The notes: generated by a model from the sequence alone, not told the origin. 64,000 nucleotides of DNA from Isochrysis galbana (GCA_018136815.1 CM030936.1:1967694-2031693), one strand, 5' to 3'. Positions 1 through 11,860 are shown, counted from the first letter of the stretch. Numbers and translations: made by a program.

Positions 1-1589
1 GTGAACTTGAAATCACAAACACCAACATCCATTTGTTGAACCGGCCATGTCAACGTGAGAATCTCCGTTTCCTTCCAAGCCCGGGAGGTCATCCCTTCCG
101 GTTGAAAATTAACACATCGGATGCACGCATATGGAGTCACGTATCCAAGCGACCCATTCGCGTATCCAGTCTCTGGGTCTTGCAAAATCACAATGAGCAT
201 CTGCGGAAACTACAGAAGGTCAACCTGATGGGCCTGCACACTCTACAGCTTGGCCGGTTCGCCGAGGATCAAGTCGTGTCGCAAGCGGATCAGGTCATAT
301 CGCAAGAGGCGACCACCTTCATCAACTCCTACTGTGGAGCCAGGGTTCCCCTCAAGACTTTGATATTTCGGAACATAAGCGTATTCAGTGCGTTGCTACA
401 AAATAGCAAATTGGATTGTCTCAAGAATCTCGTGCTTGTCTCCCGCCCACTGGATTCTAATAAAACGTGCGATTTTATCGAGGCCTTGCACAATGAGATA
501 GTCGTAAAGAAAAACACTCGCACTCTGGGAAACCTTGAGAAGCTCGTCCTCAACACCGTCAGTATTGGCGAGGACATACGCATGTTGAAGGATTGTATAA
601 TCGAGGGGCAGATGAAGACGACGCTGAAAGAGCTCAATCTCAATGACAACGGTATAGACGACAGGGGCCTCGTCGAGGCGTTATCAGACGCCCTCGGGGC
701 CGCTGCAATCGAAAAGCTCCACCTTCGACTCAATGCACTAGGAGATTTCGTCCCATTGTTGCCTCCTTCATTGAAGGTCCTCAATCTGAGATCGTGCGGC
801 ATAACCAATCCTGGGATGGAGAAGCTGATAACTAACGCCCAAAGGGCAAGTCTGACGGAACTTGATATAAGTAATAATGAGTTCGATTGGAGAGGCATGT
901 GTCAATTCATGAAATACGCACACCACCTCTCCGAGCTAAAGACACTGTCCATATCGGAAAACAATCTAGGTCGGCAAGGGCTGCAAGCATTCGCATCGAA
1001 AGTGAACGAACTCCAGAATCTGTCCCATCTCTATGTGTCAGATATTGCTTATCGTGTGTCAGATGTTGCTCATCGTGCTCACGACATCAAGGAAATTTGT
1101 GAGCGCATTAATCTCAAGAGTATTGAATTGGATCGTGTCAATGAAGACGAATTTAGGGTTCTTCATAAACACCTAGAAAAGTTAGATAGATTAATAATAA
1201 AAGTGTGTCTTACAACACATACACCCCTTTTAGCAGAGCTGTCGAATTTGAAGGAGTTGCACTTGGAACGTGCACACGCGTATCAGATTTTGAGGCTGTT
1301 GCCTAGATTGAAGGTGCCTACCCTTCGTGCGCGATCCTGTGGATTCACGGACAAACATATGGACGATCTGATCGCAATGCTCAGTGCGAATAAGACGCTC
1401 ACGAAACTCGATTTGTCTCGAAACCAAGGTATCACAGATGGTGGATTTCAAATACTCGCGAACGCTGTTGGCGACGGAAGGCTCAAGCTGGATTCTCTGG
1501 TATTGGAGTGGACTGGAATCAAACAGGAGACGATGTCTCGTCATTCGACAAAACATCCATTCGTATGGAGTGAACGAGTATTAGGGTGA
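1..1589 (+). CDS. Leucine-rich-repeat protein, 5' end cut by window edge
   Basis: The frame ending in TGA at 1587-1589 is open back to base 3, with no stop and no ATG in its first part, so the true start lies outside the window. At least 528 residues are visible. Repeats of the ribonuclease-inhibitor type (about 24-28 residues, pattern LxxLxLxxNxI) occur between roughly 590 and 1530, for example LKELNLNDNGIDD, LTELDISNNEF, LKTLSISENNLG and LTKLDLSRNQGITDGG. Such repeats form a curved binding surface; no kinase, NACHT, F-box or membrane segment is visible in this portion. A low-quality stretch around 1030-1240 separates the main repeat block from the last two repeats. The protein is probably intracellular, but partner and process cannot be assigned. 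LRR fold is confident, function unknown. Confidence 0.75.
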   Translation, partial: ELEITNTNIHLLNRPCQRENLRFLPSPGGHPFRLKINTSDARIWSHVSKRPIRVSSLWVLQNHNEHLRKLQKVNLMGLHTLQLGRFAEDQVVSQADQVISQEATTFINSYCGARVPLKTLIFRNISVFSALLQNSKLDCLKNLVLVSRPLDSNKTCDFIEALHNEIVVKKNTRTLGNLEKLVLNTVSIGEDIRMLKDCIIEGQMKTTLKELNLNDNGIDDRGLVEALSDALGAAAIEKLHLRLNALGDFVPLLPPSLKVLNLRSCGITNPGMEKLITNAQRASLTELDISNNEFDWRGMCQFMKYAHHLSELKTLSISENNLGRQGLQAFASKVNELQNLSHLYVSDIAYRVSDVAHRAHDIKEICERINLKSIELDRVNEDEFRVLHKHLEKLDRLIIKVCLTTHTPLLAELSNLKELHLERAHAYQILRLLPRLKVPTLRARSCGFTDKHMDDLIAMLSANKTLTKLDLSRNQGITDGGFQILANAVGDGRLKLDSLVLEWTGIKQETMSRHSTKHPFVWSERVLG

Positions 1590-3053
1590 TGCTCGTAGCG
1601 GGCCATCATGAGGGGGAAGGGGGGGGATGGCTCACGAGGGTCGGGTCGTCTTTCCGTCGGCGGGCTCTTCGCCGCTCCGTCGACTCTCCGCCCCTCCGCC
1701 CCTCCGCCCCTCCGCCTCGTAGCGTGTATGTCCGTGTGTTTTTGGTGCCTCCCCTGACGTGCCGAGGCGTACCCCTTGATACTCGGAGCGCTCTCCATGC
1801 GCCGTCACACCCAAGCGCTGACGCTACACCCCACCGTCTCTGACGCCCGACGTGACAAACCCCGCGCACACACACACACACACGCCTAGCCACTTGACGT
1901 GGTCGGCTGACTCCGGCCGGTGTGCCTTCACCCGACCCAGGCGGGACGCCGCACGCACGCCGCCGGCGGCAGGGCGAGGTGGAGTTGGCTAGCGAGGTTG
2001 CTGCCGTCTCGGCCAAGCGGGAGGCCTCCTCAGGTTGCCGCGTTGGGGTTGTGGGAGGCAACCCCCTCTCAGGAATGCTCCTCTTCCGCTTGGTCAGCAA
2101 GGGCGGCTGCGCGCCCTTTCCAACCGGGTACCAAATGAAGGCAAACGACCTCAATGAGCAACTAGTGATTTTTTTGAGAATGGCAATGTCGTAGCGAAGC
2201 TCGTTTCCACGTTGGGAACGAGTCGCGCAGGCGCATCGGCGGCTAGCGCGGCGCATGATTCGTCCAGGAAGACCGGGGCGGGCTCATCGGGAGATCGGGG
2301 AAGGGAAAGCCAAAGTCGCGCTTTGGAATTGACGGGAGAGGGGCACGGAACGCGGAACGGAGGCGGCGGAGGGCGCGAGACAGTCTACGGCGAGCGGTTG
2401 CCTCTTGCTAGGGACTCGTACTCGTACGTAGTACGTAGTAGGGACTCGTAGACTCGAAAGGATCATTCGGAAGACTCGGGGCTTGGGGTACTCAGGGGAC
2501 TGCGCGTCACCAGCAGGCGACGACAATTCTAGAACAACACAAAAGCACGAGTCTGCACTCCAACATTAGCCCCGTAATAGGCCCAAATCATACATTAACA
2601 TTAAACGTGTAACGCACCCCCCCCGATGAGCAAAAAACAAGATTGTCTACCAAAAATGAGGAACGAGAGGAAGAGGGCTCGAAGGTCAAAACACAATTCG
2701 GACTGATCCCCTACTTATGAAAGTAGGTTCGGGTGGGCAGGTTAAAAATGGCAGGCAGCAGGCAGGTGCAGGTGCGGGAGGTCAATGGACCTCTCGCACC
2801 TTCGGGAAGTCCAGGGTTAGTGCATTGAAAATGAGCCTTTGACCGAACTAATCAAATGGGCATTGCTATCAGCTACGAGGGAGCGGCGACTCGGCGGGGG
2901 AGCACGGGGGGTGACGTGAACTAGCCGAGAAAAAAAGTTTTGACAGGACCTTAGGGCCTTCGACATGCAAGCAACATGGGGAGGGGGCGCAAGGTGGAAA
3001 AGAGGATCCACGCTTGAACCAACACGAACTAGTTGGGGCTATGGGTGGTTTGT
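1590..3053. other. Non-coding spacer with small repeats
   Basis: No gene is supported here. Contents: a short direct repeat of cgcccctc units at about 1684-1727; an (ac)n run near 1866-1882; 2096-2156, whose last 30 bases recur inverted at 33304-33333 (gaggtcgtttgccttcattt...); direction-symmetric acgtagtacgta motifs near 2420-2455; a hairpin with a 13-pair stem (one mismatch) at 2771-2801; and an isolated copy of the CCTACTT...AAGTAGG hairpin at 2710-2727. Confidence 0.5.
2710..2727 (-). repeat. Isolated LINE/family A 5'-type hairpin
   Basis: On the minus strand CCTACTT-TCAT-AAGTAGG forms a perfect 7-pair stem followed by GGATC. It matches the hairpin at family A 5' ends (8379, 31598, 42797), but no ATG or downstream ORF follows, so it is a detached end fragment. 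Confidence 0.5.
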
Positions 3054-6000
3054 TCATCCGTCCAAGCTGCTCTGGGCCAACAGTGCGTGCCGCTTAAGTG
3101 ACGCCGTCGTGAGAGCATTCGTTGCAGCTCCAAATCCGCCGCCGATGCGTCCGATGCGATAGGCGGCGGTGGGCAATGTAGATTGGCCAATACTTCCGAC
3201 GCCGGCGAGTCGGCGAACGGTGGAAGATGCTAGGGGGTGTAGTGGTGTAGGCCGCGGCCCATCCGGTGAGCCCGATACGAGTGCCATCAGCGCGGGACGG
3301 TGGAGCGTCGGTGCGGACGTGGAGGCGGAGAGTTTCTTGTACTCAGGTGACGGCGGCGGCCCTGTGAACGCGGTCGCAGTCTCGGCCCTTCGTACGAGGA
3401 GCTGTTGGCTTGTGCTCAATGGCATTGCCTCCTCCGAGCTAGGCTTCAGTTCCCCGTGGAGACGCAGCACTCGTCGGGAGTAGAACTCGGCGCCAGGGCT
3501 GGCCGATGCTCGTCCAACGCCATCACTACCGAATGGAAGCATTGGTGAAGGCGTGACAATCACGTGCAAAGGCCTCGGATCGCTCCCGGGCGAACGCATG
3601 CTCGGGGAGGTGTTCCTCCCGACGCCATAGTTGTGGTCTGCATCTTCTGTGATCGACAACATTGGCGCTGAGGGGTACACGTTGTAGTCCATGTCCACCC
3701 TTGGCCCCTCGACGGCAGCTGACCAACCGCCCCCGCCCCGCTCGATGCTGCTGCCCTCTGCGGGAGCCACAACACGCTTCTGATCAATCGCGCGACGCAC
3801 CCACACGTTTTCTAGAGTGACCGCAGCGGGATGCGCGGCCCTTGAGCACGTGGCGGTGTGGCTGTGTCCATTGAGGTGCTGTGGTAGGCATCTCAAGGGG
3901 GAAGCCCCGGGCGACGAGGCGTGCGACGACGGGGGAGAGCTCGTCGAAATCGCCCCAACCCCAGGCTGAGTAAGGGATACGGATCCGATGGGCTCAACGG
4001 ATTCGAGCTTGCCTGACCTGGCGGCTCCATGTGCAGGTGGCGAGCCTCCTAAAGAGGAACTTGAGCAAGCCGGGCGTGGGGCGCGCGCCATTACAGGAGC
4101 TGACGCAGAAGTGGGGAGCATACTCCGTAGCTTCAATGGCGATTGGTCAAGATCGGCGCTGTGCAAGGAGAAGTAGAACGCATTCCGCTGCGTATTGAGC
4201 TCGGGGTATGTCGAGAGCCCGGCGGTTTGCCGTCCCCGCCTAGCGAGATGCTCATCCGGACTAACATTGAGCCTTGGGCGCTGGTGCGGGCTTAGCGCCA
4301 ATAGGGGCGTCTTCCGAAGCATCGGACGTGAATGAGCGGGCCCGGCGTGCGAATTAAAGGGCGGCGGGTCGATGTTGATACTGAGCGGCAGCCCTGCCAC
4401 TCGCGCGCGGTCCATGCTCGCTCCACATACTGCATCGGCCGTGCCATAGGTGCATGGCTGCTGCGCCTCAGTGCCGTTGTCGAGGGCGCTGCCAGCGTTG
4501 CGCGTGAAGCAGGAAGAGTCAGGCACAGGTATATCGAAGTTAGCATGCCGCGGGTCGATATTGCGGTTGACCACGCGTGGGAAGGGAGGCGACTCGTTGA
4601 CCCCCTTTGTGTTGGCCTTGCGAACGGGTACCGGCGATGATTTCGAAGGTGCCAAGCGGACGACATCGGCGCGGCGATTCTTCTCGGCGGGCGGTATGTG
4701 CTTCTTGGCCACCGCCGCAGGAGACGACCTTGACAGGGTTGGTGACGCCGCGGGCCATGCACACAAGCTGGGATGTTCATCGCCTGAGCCCGACGAGCCA
4801 GGCGAAGGCGGCTCAAGCGGACGGCCTTGCGTGTGCTGCTTGCTAGAGGTAGCGCTCACGGTGAGGCTCCTAGCGGGAGCCAAGGCCGGCAACTTCTCGC
4901 CGCGGGGACCATCCTTATGCCCATGATGTTCGACACTATCTGCGAACTCCGTCTGCCGATTCGGCTGTCCGCATCCGATCCTGATGTCCTCGTCACGCCT
5001 GAACACGCGCTTACCGTTCTCGTCAGTGTACGAGATGGCTTCGAGCAGATTTGCGAGGAAGCTGACATACTCGGACGCTTTCGTCGACTCGGTCCACACA
5101 TCCGCAAGCTCGAACATGGAGTCGAAGAAGGCATCCTTTCCCAGCACTGCCGTCGCGCCGGAGTCGGTTCGAGCGTCGTGTGCCCAATCTTCGGCCACCG
5201 TTGCCCGGGCGTCCGCCTCATCATACTCATCCATCATGGCGCGGTACACCTGAAGAAGAGATGAGAGAGCGGGCAGCTTTGATCGCGGGCGACAAGAAAG
5301 AGCGCAGCGAGCATGCAGCAAAGGCATTGGACTTGGGCCCGAGGATTTCTACACGGATGATCGGGATGCACGGGCCGAAGCGATACCTTTTTCATAGCAT
5401 ATGTGTATTCGGGCTTCTCGACGCCGGGCCTGCCATCGAGGCTTTGTGTGAGTTGCCACCATTCCGCGAGAATCGTTACGACGGCCATGTGGTTGCGGAT
5501 AGCATAGCGTAGCTCCAGGTTTTTCTGTTCACAGGTCGCACGGGAGGCGGATGTGACACGGAGCGAGCGGACAATGGGAAGCTCGTACAAAAAGGATGGC
5601 CATCAGGGCTGCCACTAGGACATGAGCCCTATCTCCTCCTATGCCGTCCTGTACGGGCAGCATGCGAGCTGCCTCACCTCCGAAAGCATGTCGAGCGAAT
5701 CGTTATCGCCCTCATCCTCTGTGGACACGTCAGAATCAGCCTCTGCTTCTGCCCGGCGCTTGCACTTGAACTCCTCAAGCTTCCTAGCACAATCGCTCAA
5801 TCCATGCTGAGTATGTGCTCCTCGGCCAAGGTTCTGAACAACCCCAAGGAGGAATGCAGGATGATTTGGCTTACGTAATCGTGTAAGTTGCGTCAGTGCT
5901 CAAGGGCTGCACAATCCCATGCATGTGTGGAGCGCCACGAGTGAGGGATGACGCTCGAGACGCGTGAGTAGCACCAGCAGCACTGCATGACTAGAAGCAA

Positions 6001-6404
6001 CGGGGACTCGACACTTACGTGCCTCTCTTCAGAGCACACCAAACTGGACAGACTGGTGCAGGATCGAGGTTTGTGGCTTGGCTGGATGCGCATGCACGCA
6101 CCCTAAGTAAGCACCAACCCTTTGAGGAAGGCGGCTTTGCCACATGAAGGTTGGACGAGGAGATCCGCTTCACACTCGCAATCGAGCGCTTCAACATGCC
6201 GCTCTCAGGCCTCGCGTGCCTCGCCAGTCTGACGAGCGCAATGAAGTGCGCAGCCCGCTTGACTTCTGCCCGACTGCGCCAGCCCTTTTGGAGCACTCTG
6301 GCCGCGTGCTGCTCCTCCGCCTCCCTGCTGCTTCTCCCCTGCTCTTCGAGCTCTGCTGCGCTGCTCCGGAGCAGCTGCGGCATGCTCAGCGTGCTCTCCT
6401 CCAT
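3054..6404 (-). CDS. IQ-motif protein with conserved 'DW...FFDSMFELADVWT' region, four exons
   Basis: I reconstruct four exons, all phase 0: 6404-6102, 5806-5678, 5524-5372 and 5249-3054 (926 codons plus stop). Donors are gtgcgt, gtgagg and gtgcat; acceptors end CAG. Exon 1 starts at an ATG (MEESTLS; the longer frame begins only at a GTG) and carries an IQ-like segment (RVLQKGWRSRAEVKR), a calmodulin-binding type. Exons 3-4 join LAEWWQLTQSLDGR...KKVSLRP to VYRAMMDEYDEADARATVAEDW and FFDSMFELADVWTESTKASEYVSFL. I know this arrangement from uncharacterised IQ proteins of protists, many of them flagellar or cytoskeletal, but no activity is established. The remaining roughly 600 residues are Pro/Ser-rich and look disordered. 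Splice sites are inferred from sequence only; the exon 3 donor is the least certain. Confidence 0.62.
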
Positions 6405-7430
6405 CTCCGCCCCTGACCGAGGCGACGAGTCGCGCGGTGCGAAAGAGAGGGTCCAGCTTCGGTCCACACGAGAGAGCACCGCGCGCGTGCGCGCGAGCGC
6501 GCTAACGGCGGCCTAGAGCCTGGTGGCCTCCGTCTTTGACCCGACTGACCCGATGACCACCACCGCCGTCCCTTCCCCTGTCTCCCGGTCTTCCTCTCTC
6601 TTCCTACTTTACCCTTCTCCCCTTTTTTCCCTTTAGCACGCCCCCCTCATTCTCTTCTCTTGCGCGGCGACGACCACGACGACCACGACGAAAGGCCAAA
6701 AAGTCGTTTCAGCGGGTCTCTCTCTCTCGCCCCCCCCCCGCCGCTTTGCTTCGTCTCCTTTTCGAACAATCGCCTACTTTGCGCGTCTCATCTTCGTATC
6801 CTCGGCGCCTCTCTCCCCCTCATCTCCCGCCGCATTTTTCTTTGATTTGGAGGTGTGCGCAAGGGTTTGTGCTCGTGTGCTCTCTTCCTTCTTCCTCCCG
6901 CAAGAGTACTCTATGAAACGATTTGTACCTTCGTACCCTGTTCATGCAGGGTTACAGTTATGTTGCAGTGATTTTCTCACAAGGCGCTAGAGCACTTAAA
7001 AAAATATTCTTGAAGGTGCCCGCTATGCTGCTACTGACTCACACCCCTCCGGTATCTCACTCGCCATCGCCTATACCCCACACTCTCACCCCCGCTTCCG
7101 CTACTCCCCCTACGGGGGGTGGGCCCGCGTGCACTACGACGGGCCAGGCGGGTGGGGGGCCGGCTGGGGCGGGCCTGTCAGTTCTAACTCTGCGGACAAA
7201 CGTAAACGCGCGCGTCGCTTACCTTATTCTGACTTTTTTGTTCTGCGGCCCCCGCCTCTTGGGTCGTTCGTTCTCGTCTGGCGCCGCGCTTTCGCGGTGT
7301 CCGCCTGTCGCGTCGGGTGTCGACCTGTAAACCTACTGTAAACAGGCTTGAGTCTTACCTCTTACCTTTCTTGGGGTCAGATCGTGTCGAATTTTTTGTC
7401 GTGCTTTTCTCGTCGTTCTCTTCATTCTCT
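6405..7430. other. 5' flank and pyrimidine-rich non-coding DNA
   Basis: Just upstream of the IQ gene the plus strand is strongly C/T-rich (about 6590-6910). Open frames here are low-complexity translations and are not supported as genes. The segment ggcgctagagcactt near 6985 recurs at 8248 and belongs to the dispersed RPVYVARNAS repeat. Confidence 0.45.
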
Positions 7431-7439
7431 TACGGGCGT

Positions 7440-7765
7440 GCGATGTCTGCGCGCGCCATGGCCCCCCTCTGAGGGGACCCTCGGGTCCCCCCAGAGGGCC
7501 AGCTGGGCCAGCTCAGCAGGGGGCAGTGGAGGCTGGGGCTGGGCCCCTGGCCTCCCCTGCCTCTCCCACGCTGGCCTCGCTGGCCCTGGGTGCCCACCTG
7601 GCGACTCGCAGTGTCTGTGTCTCAGTGGTGGAGGGGGGGTCAGTACGATGGGGGTCAGGTTCAGGCGAATGCGTGAGGCGCGCGGCGCGCGCTGGGTGAG
7701 AGTCTGGGCAGGATTGATGTCAGCTCAGCCCCTGCCAGCAGGCAGCCCAGATGGGACAATAGGCT
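7440..7765 (-). repeat. Family A repeat copy (5' part)
   Basis: This GC-rich segment is homologous, in the same orientation, to 23430-23995 and 42060-42800, and inverted to 8379-9550. Shared landmarks on the plus strand include cagtggaggctgggg, cccctgcctctcccacgc and cagcccctgcc. In the coding sense (minus strand here) family A reads a Pro/Ser/Arg-rich ORF. This copy lacks the hairpin end; a fold-back follows immediately. Confidence 0.6.
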
Positions 7766-8135
7766 TCTAATAGGTTCTATTAAGAGGTCAAGAGGCCTAC
7801 CGGACCTGTTACCTGTTAATAGGTAATGGTAATAGGTAAAAAAAAACCTTTCAATTTTCTCGCCTCGCGCGTGGCTATAGGCCTATACTATAGGTACCGC
7901 TATCGTAGCCACGCCCAAATCATCTCAGATCCCTTCCTCCCCCTAGTAACTAAGCTCAGAAGTCAGAAGCCAATCATATTCATATTATAAATCACATACT
8001 GATACATCTATAATATTAGTAAAATGAGTTTTATTTTGACCTGTTACGGACCTATTGCGACCTGTTAACATGTCCTCTTAATAGGAAGAGGCCCCCGAAA
8101 CCTGTTGACCTTGTACCTGTTGTCCCATCAGGGGC
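7727..8135. repeat. Fold-back: inverted duplication around a short-repeat core
   Basis: Bases 7727-7830 (cagcccctgcc...gatgggacaa...tattaagagg...cctgttaatagg) are repeated inverted and diverged at about 8040-8135. Between the arms, 7840-7917 holds a copy of the TAGCCACGCC short repeat and AT-rich DNA. No ORF is credible. It could be a fold-back transposon or two family A copies inserted head to head; I cannot separate these. Confidence 0.45.
7840..7917 (+). repeat. TAGCCACGCC short dispersed repeat, copy 1
   Basis: Pattern: A-run, acctttt-like stretch, tctcgcctcgcgcg, then arms GCGTGGCTA and TAGCCACGC able to pair as a hairpin. Other copies: 17643-17750, 17768-17890, 18145-18290, 33190-33305 (plus) and 57280-57360, 57425-57495 (minus). 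Confidence 0.6.
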
Positions 8136-8236
8136 AGGCAGGGGCTGAGAGTGAGTGTGCAGGCCCACCCAGAGGGTGTCTGCGATGGAGGAAGGGGGGA
8201 ACGCGGCCCCCATGACCCTATCAGTTTTACTGATAG
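8052..8236 (-). repeat. Family A 5' end with CTATCAGT hairpin
   Basis: On the minus strand the hairpin CTATCAGT-AAA-ACTGATAG (8236-8218) is followed by GGTC and an ATG at 8213-8211, then a peptide with the family signature SIADT (MGAAFPPSSIADTLW). The hairpin is the one found before LINE ORF1 at 27941, whereas the downstream peptide is of family A type, so this copy links the two groups. The frame closes after about 50 codons. Confidence 0.55.
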
Positions 8237-8242
8237 TTGTGT

Positions 8243-8345
8243 TACAGGCGCTAGAGCACTTATAGCTTCGTAGGACATCTTGTTGGCTAGCATTCCTAGC
8301 CACATAGACCGGACGAGCCATACGCCAACCGTGCACCCCCCCCCA
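8243..8345 (+). repeat. Dispersed repeat with conserved GWRMARPVYVARNAS reading on the minus strand
   Basis: The segment (acttatagcttcgtaggaca...cggacgagccatacgcc) recurs in the same orientation at about 31770-31910 and 60480-60670. On the minus strand all three read a similar peptide (RMARPVYV or RMARPVYF). It may be a SINE-like unit or a transduced piece of a larger element; I see no tRNA-type B box. Confidence 0.5.
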
Positions 8346-8378
8346 AAAAAAACACTCTTGCAGGTGTCCGCTAAGAAC

Positions 8379-9552
8379 CTACTTTTATAAGTGGGGGTCA
8401 ATGAGGGCCTCGCGCCCCCCTCTCTCCATCGCGGACACCCCCCGGGGTGGGCCCGTACATTCAACCTCAGCCATTCAACCTCAGCCCCTGCCCTCTGGCA
8501 AGGGCTGGGCAATCATCATTCTAGCCCAGACCCCTAGTGGGCGCGGGCCGCGAGCCGCACTCCCAGGCCCGCATGGGCCAGCTCTCGTACTGACTCCCCC
8601 CCCCATCCCTGGTCGCCAGGCAGACAGGGGACTCAGGGCGGCACCCAAGGCCAGCGAGGCGAGCGAGGGAGAGGCAGGGGGGGCCAGGGGCTGAGCCCCA
8701 GCCTCCACTGCCCCCTGAGCTGCCCCTACTGCCCCTCTGGCCGCCCCTGAAGGACCTCTGAGAGCAGGCCGTGGCGCGCCGCATGGCGACGCGCCGCAGG
8801 GACCGGGGCGGAAGAGAATGGAACGAGGGAGAGGGAGAGGGGGGGATTTGCACCCCCCCCGATGGAGTGTGGTGAGAAACGAGACCCGTTTGCATTAGCA
8901 AACGGGCGGAGGGGGGCGGCTGGCGACAGGAGGGAGATGGGAAGGGAGCGGCTCAAGACGTCTTGGGATACACCTGTGGCAGGTATCTTCGGGGCGCAGT
9001 TGCTTATTTCTCGAGAACCGCTCGCGGCATGAGCTGGTAAGGGCCGTTCTTCTTCTTTGACGAGAGGTTCCTCCCCCCCCCCCCCCCCGGTGCTTTTTCC
9101 CGGAGAGTCGCCCGACGTAGGTGTGGGTTCCCGCCAGATGCGCTGTGAGGCGCTCTGGCAGGATCTTGGGCTTTTTTGCTCGCCGCGGCGTAGAGAGCTA
9201 CGACGTGGCCCGTCCTGAGGCCACCCACGGGTCTTGCCTCATCGATCAGCGCCGAATCTGGCACTCTTAGAGAGAGGAGGGCCGCGAGGGCAGCCTCAAC
9301 GCGGAGGCTCGTCAGCCACGCGTGGACGGCCGTGTCGGTGAGCTGGTCCTGGTTCTCGATGCCGAGTTCGAGTGAGGGCAAATCCTGCGAGGGGCGGGTC
9401 GGGATGGTCAGGGCAGGGTCTGCGGCAGCCAGGGTAGCCGCGTGCGCGCGCTCTGAGGAGCTGGGTGGGCTGCGCGGGCCATGATGCCAGAGGGTCAGGG
9501 GGTGGTCGGACTGTCGGCAGCCCGACACGGCGCTGCATCGGGCGGGAATCAA
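8379..9552 (+). repeat. Family A repeat, longest plus-strand copy
   Basis: It begins with hairpin CCTACTT-TTAT-AAGTGGG (8379-8395), then GGTCA and an ATG at 8401. The ORF 8401-8694 reads MRASRPPLSIADTPRGGPV..., the same N-terminus as the copies at 31574 and 42773. Homology to 42060-42800 covers about 750 bases, through the GGGTGCAAAT/GTTTGC region to the aaaaagcaccgg G-run near 9090-9110. On the opposite strand 9004-9552 is an open frame of 182 codons ending LREKAPGGGGG..., with a partial match on the plus strand at 42045-42233; which strand codes there is unresolved. No reverse transcriptase or transposase is visible, so the element is non-autonomous or a fragment. Confidence 0.55.
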
Positions 9553-9559
9553 ATGCCGA

Positions 9560-9998
9560 ATGTAGCTTAGATATAAAGGAACCGATCCCCCCGCGGGCGC
9601 GACCGCCCTTTCTTTACGGGTAGAGCGTGAGCGCGCGTGACGGAGGGGGGGAGAGGGGGGGCGAATCGCACCATTTCCTGGCGAAGATTTTCGTGGCGGC
9701 AGGTGGCCCCCCCTGAAGATTTTTTATTGGGCTTCGCGCCACGGTCAAAAATGCAGCCCAACCCTTACTAATAGTTAAAAAGCCCCTGTTTGACCGCCCT
9801 ATGGCATATGATTGCGCAAGCAACCGCATAAAGCGTACATCCACCACTCCATCTCTGACAACAAGCTAACAACGAACACGATATTCCAGGAGAAAACACG
9901 ACGCATGGTACACGGCATAGTAGGACGTTCCAGCCTTCTCTATGCATGCGAGGCGCCCAGTGATGGGAAGCTTTATAGTTAAGAGGGTGATGAGCGAA
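9560..9998. repeat. Spacer holding an inverted-repeat partner of 18020-18115
   Basis: Bases about 9715-9810 (cccaataaaa, ggtcaaaaaatgcagccc, actattagtaagggttggg on the minus strand) match 18020-18115 in opposite orientation with few differences, and weaker similarity continues on one side. The rest of the stretch, including the 3' flank of the phosphatase gene, shows nothing I can assign. Confidence 0.45.
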
Positions 9999-10770
<772 letters not shown>

Positions 10771-11215
10771 GGACACTCCGTAGGTACTCAGTACTCAACT
10801 CCTAGCATCCCTGTTCAACGTGGAATAGCTTCGAATTTCGGCTATGATCATAAAGCACATATCAGATTTGTGCTATGGTCTACAGATACAAATAACGCTC
10901 GAGGCCATGTTCTACAGATACCAATGATGCAGATCCGGGAACAGATAATACTAATAATAACGCACATAATGCTACTTTTCACATAATTGTTTACAGTATA
11001 TCACATTTCACAGCTCGGCTGATTACTTTACTAGTATAGCGAATACGTAGGGACGAAGTCAGCTAGGTCAGGCACAGACTCGACGAGGTTGTTCCCGCGG
11101 GGCTGGTCACCGACCGAGTCTCGAGTCTCGAGTGATCTCTGTGACGCTTGATTGACGTCTGACGTCTGACGTCTGTTTTATTAGTATATCTACTAGCGCT
11201 ACAGCATACACATAC
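10771..11215. other. AT-richer spacer, nothing assigned
   Basis: The region upstream of the phosphatase gene is AT-richer than its surroundings, with short direct repeats such as tctacagatac (10880-10920) and gacgtctgacgtctgacgtctg (11155-11175). No gene or RNA gene is visible. Confidence 0.4.
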
Positions 11216-11221
11216 AAAAAA

Positions 11222-11860
11222 AGATCTGAAGATTCAGGGCTACACACCTATTGCTAGACAGCGCATACACTTGCTACTGCTCATCAGCCAGCGCCCTTAT
11301 CTCCCTTCTCTCCGCCCCCTCGCCTTCCCCCCCTCGTTCCTTTGTCTTTGGTGTCGGGGGTGCGGCCCTGGTACACTACCAAGGGCCCGGTTTTGGGTGT
11401 AGGGTCCGGGCAGGCCTTTTGGGTTTGTGTTGTTGGGTAGAGCGGGCATTCCGAGTTGTGGTCGCCCCAAAGGAGGTGCATCGGCGTGTCCCTCGCCGCT
11501 ATCACGGGTGCTTTGTGGCTTCCATCTCTACTTGTTTCTCTATCATCATCCCTAGCTTCCCAGCTAGGGACACGAGCTCCGCGCTGGGGACACGAGCTCC
11601 GCGCTGGGGGTCAATTCATTTTTATTGTCTATTTCGTAAAGTGGCCGGATGTCGGCCAAGTCTATCCTCTTTTTGGGTTGTCTCCCCTTGCCCGCCTAAG
11701 CGGTTCGCGCGGTGTCGCCGTTGAGTTGGCGAATATTAGCGCCTTGCTTAGCTTGGTGAATCTTTCCAATATGCGTACTAGTATCGATTCTTCTGAGAAT
11801 GTGGCGTTGTCGCGCCCCTTTGTGGCCTGTCTCGCCCCTGTTTCGCTCCTTTGCACCTTG
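11222..11860 (-). mobile_element. 5'-truncated LINE copy (3' coding end plus 3' UTR)
   Basis: Read on the minus strand, the segment ends in the LINE tail tagccctgaatcttcagatc plus a T run (11222-11245). Before it lies a 3' UTR with the same landmarks as 24050-24365 (gtgtaccagggcc..., gacaccaaagacaaagg). The coding remnant at 11662-11856 reads FSEESILVRILERFTKLSKALIFA, matching FSEESVLIRTIDRYTTLSKALLFA in the LINE at 24.4 kb. The 5' part is missing, as usual for target-primed insertion. Confidence 0.75.

Noticed and set aside
1606-2256. Minus-strand ORF of 216 codons downstream of the LRR gene
   Set aside because: Arg/Thr/Pro-rich low-complexity translation over short tandem repeats, no domain, and frames on the other strand are equally open in this GC-rich DNA.
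9004-9552. Minus-strand ORF ending LREKAPGGGGG as a separate gene
   Set aside because: It lies inside a family A copy and runs against the frame with the conserved SIADT start; the match at 42.1 kb shows it is part of the repeat. Kept only as a note in that feature.
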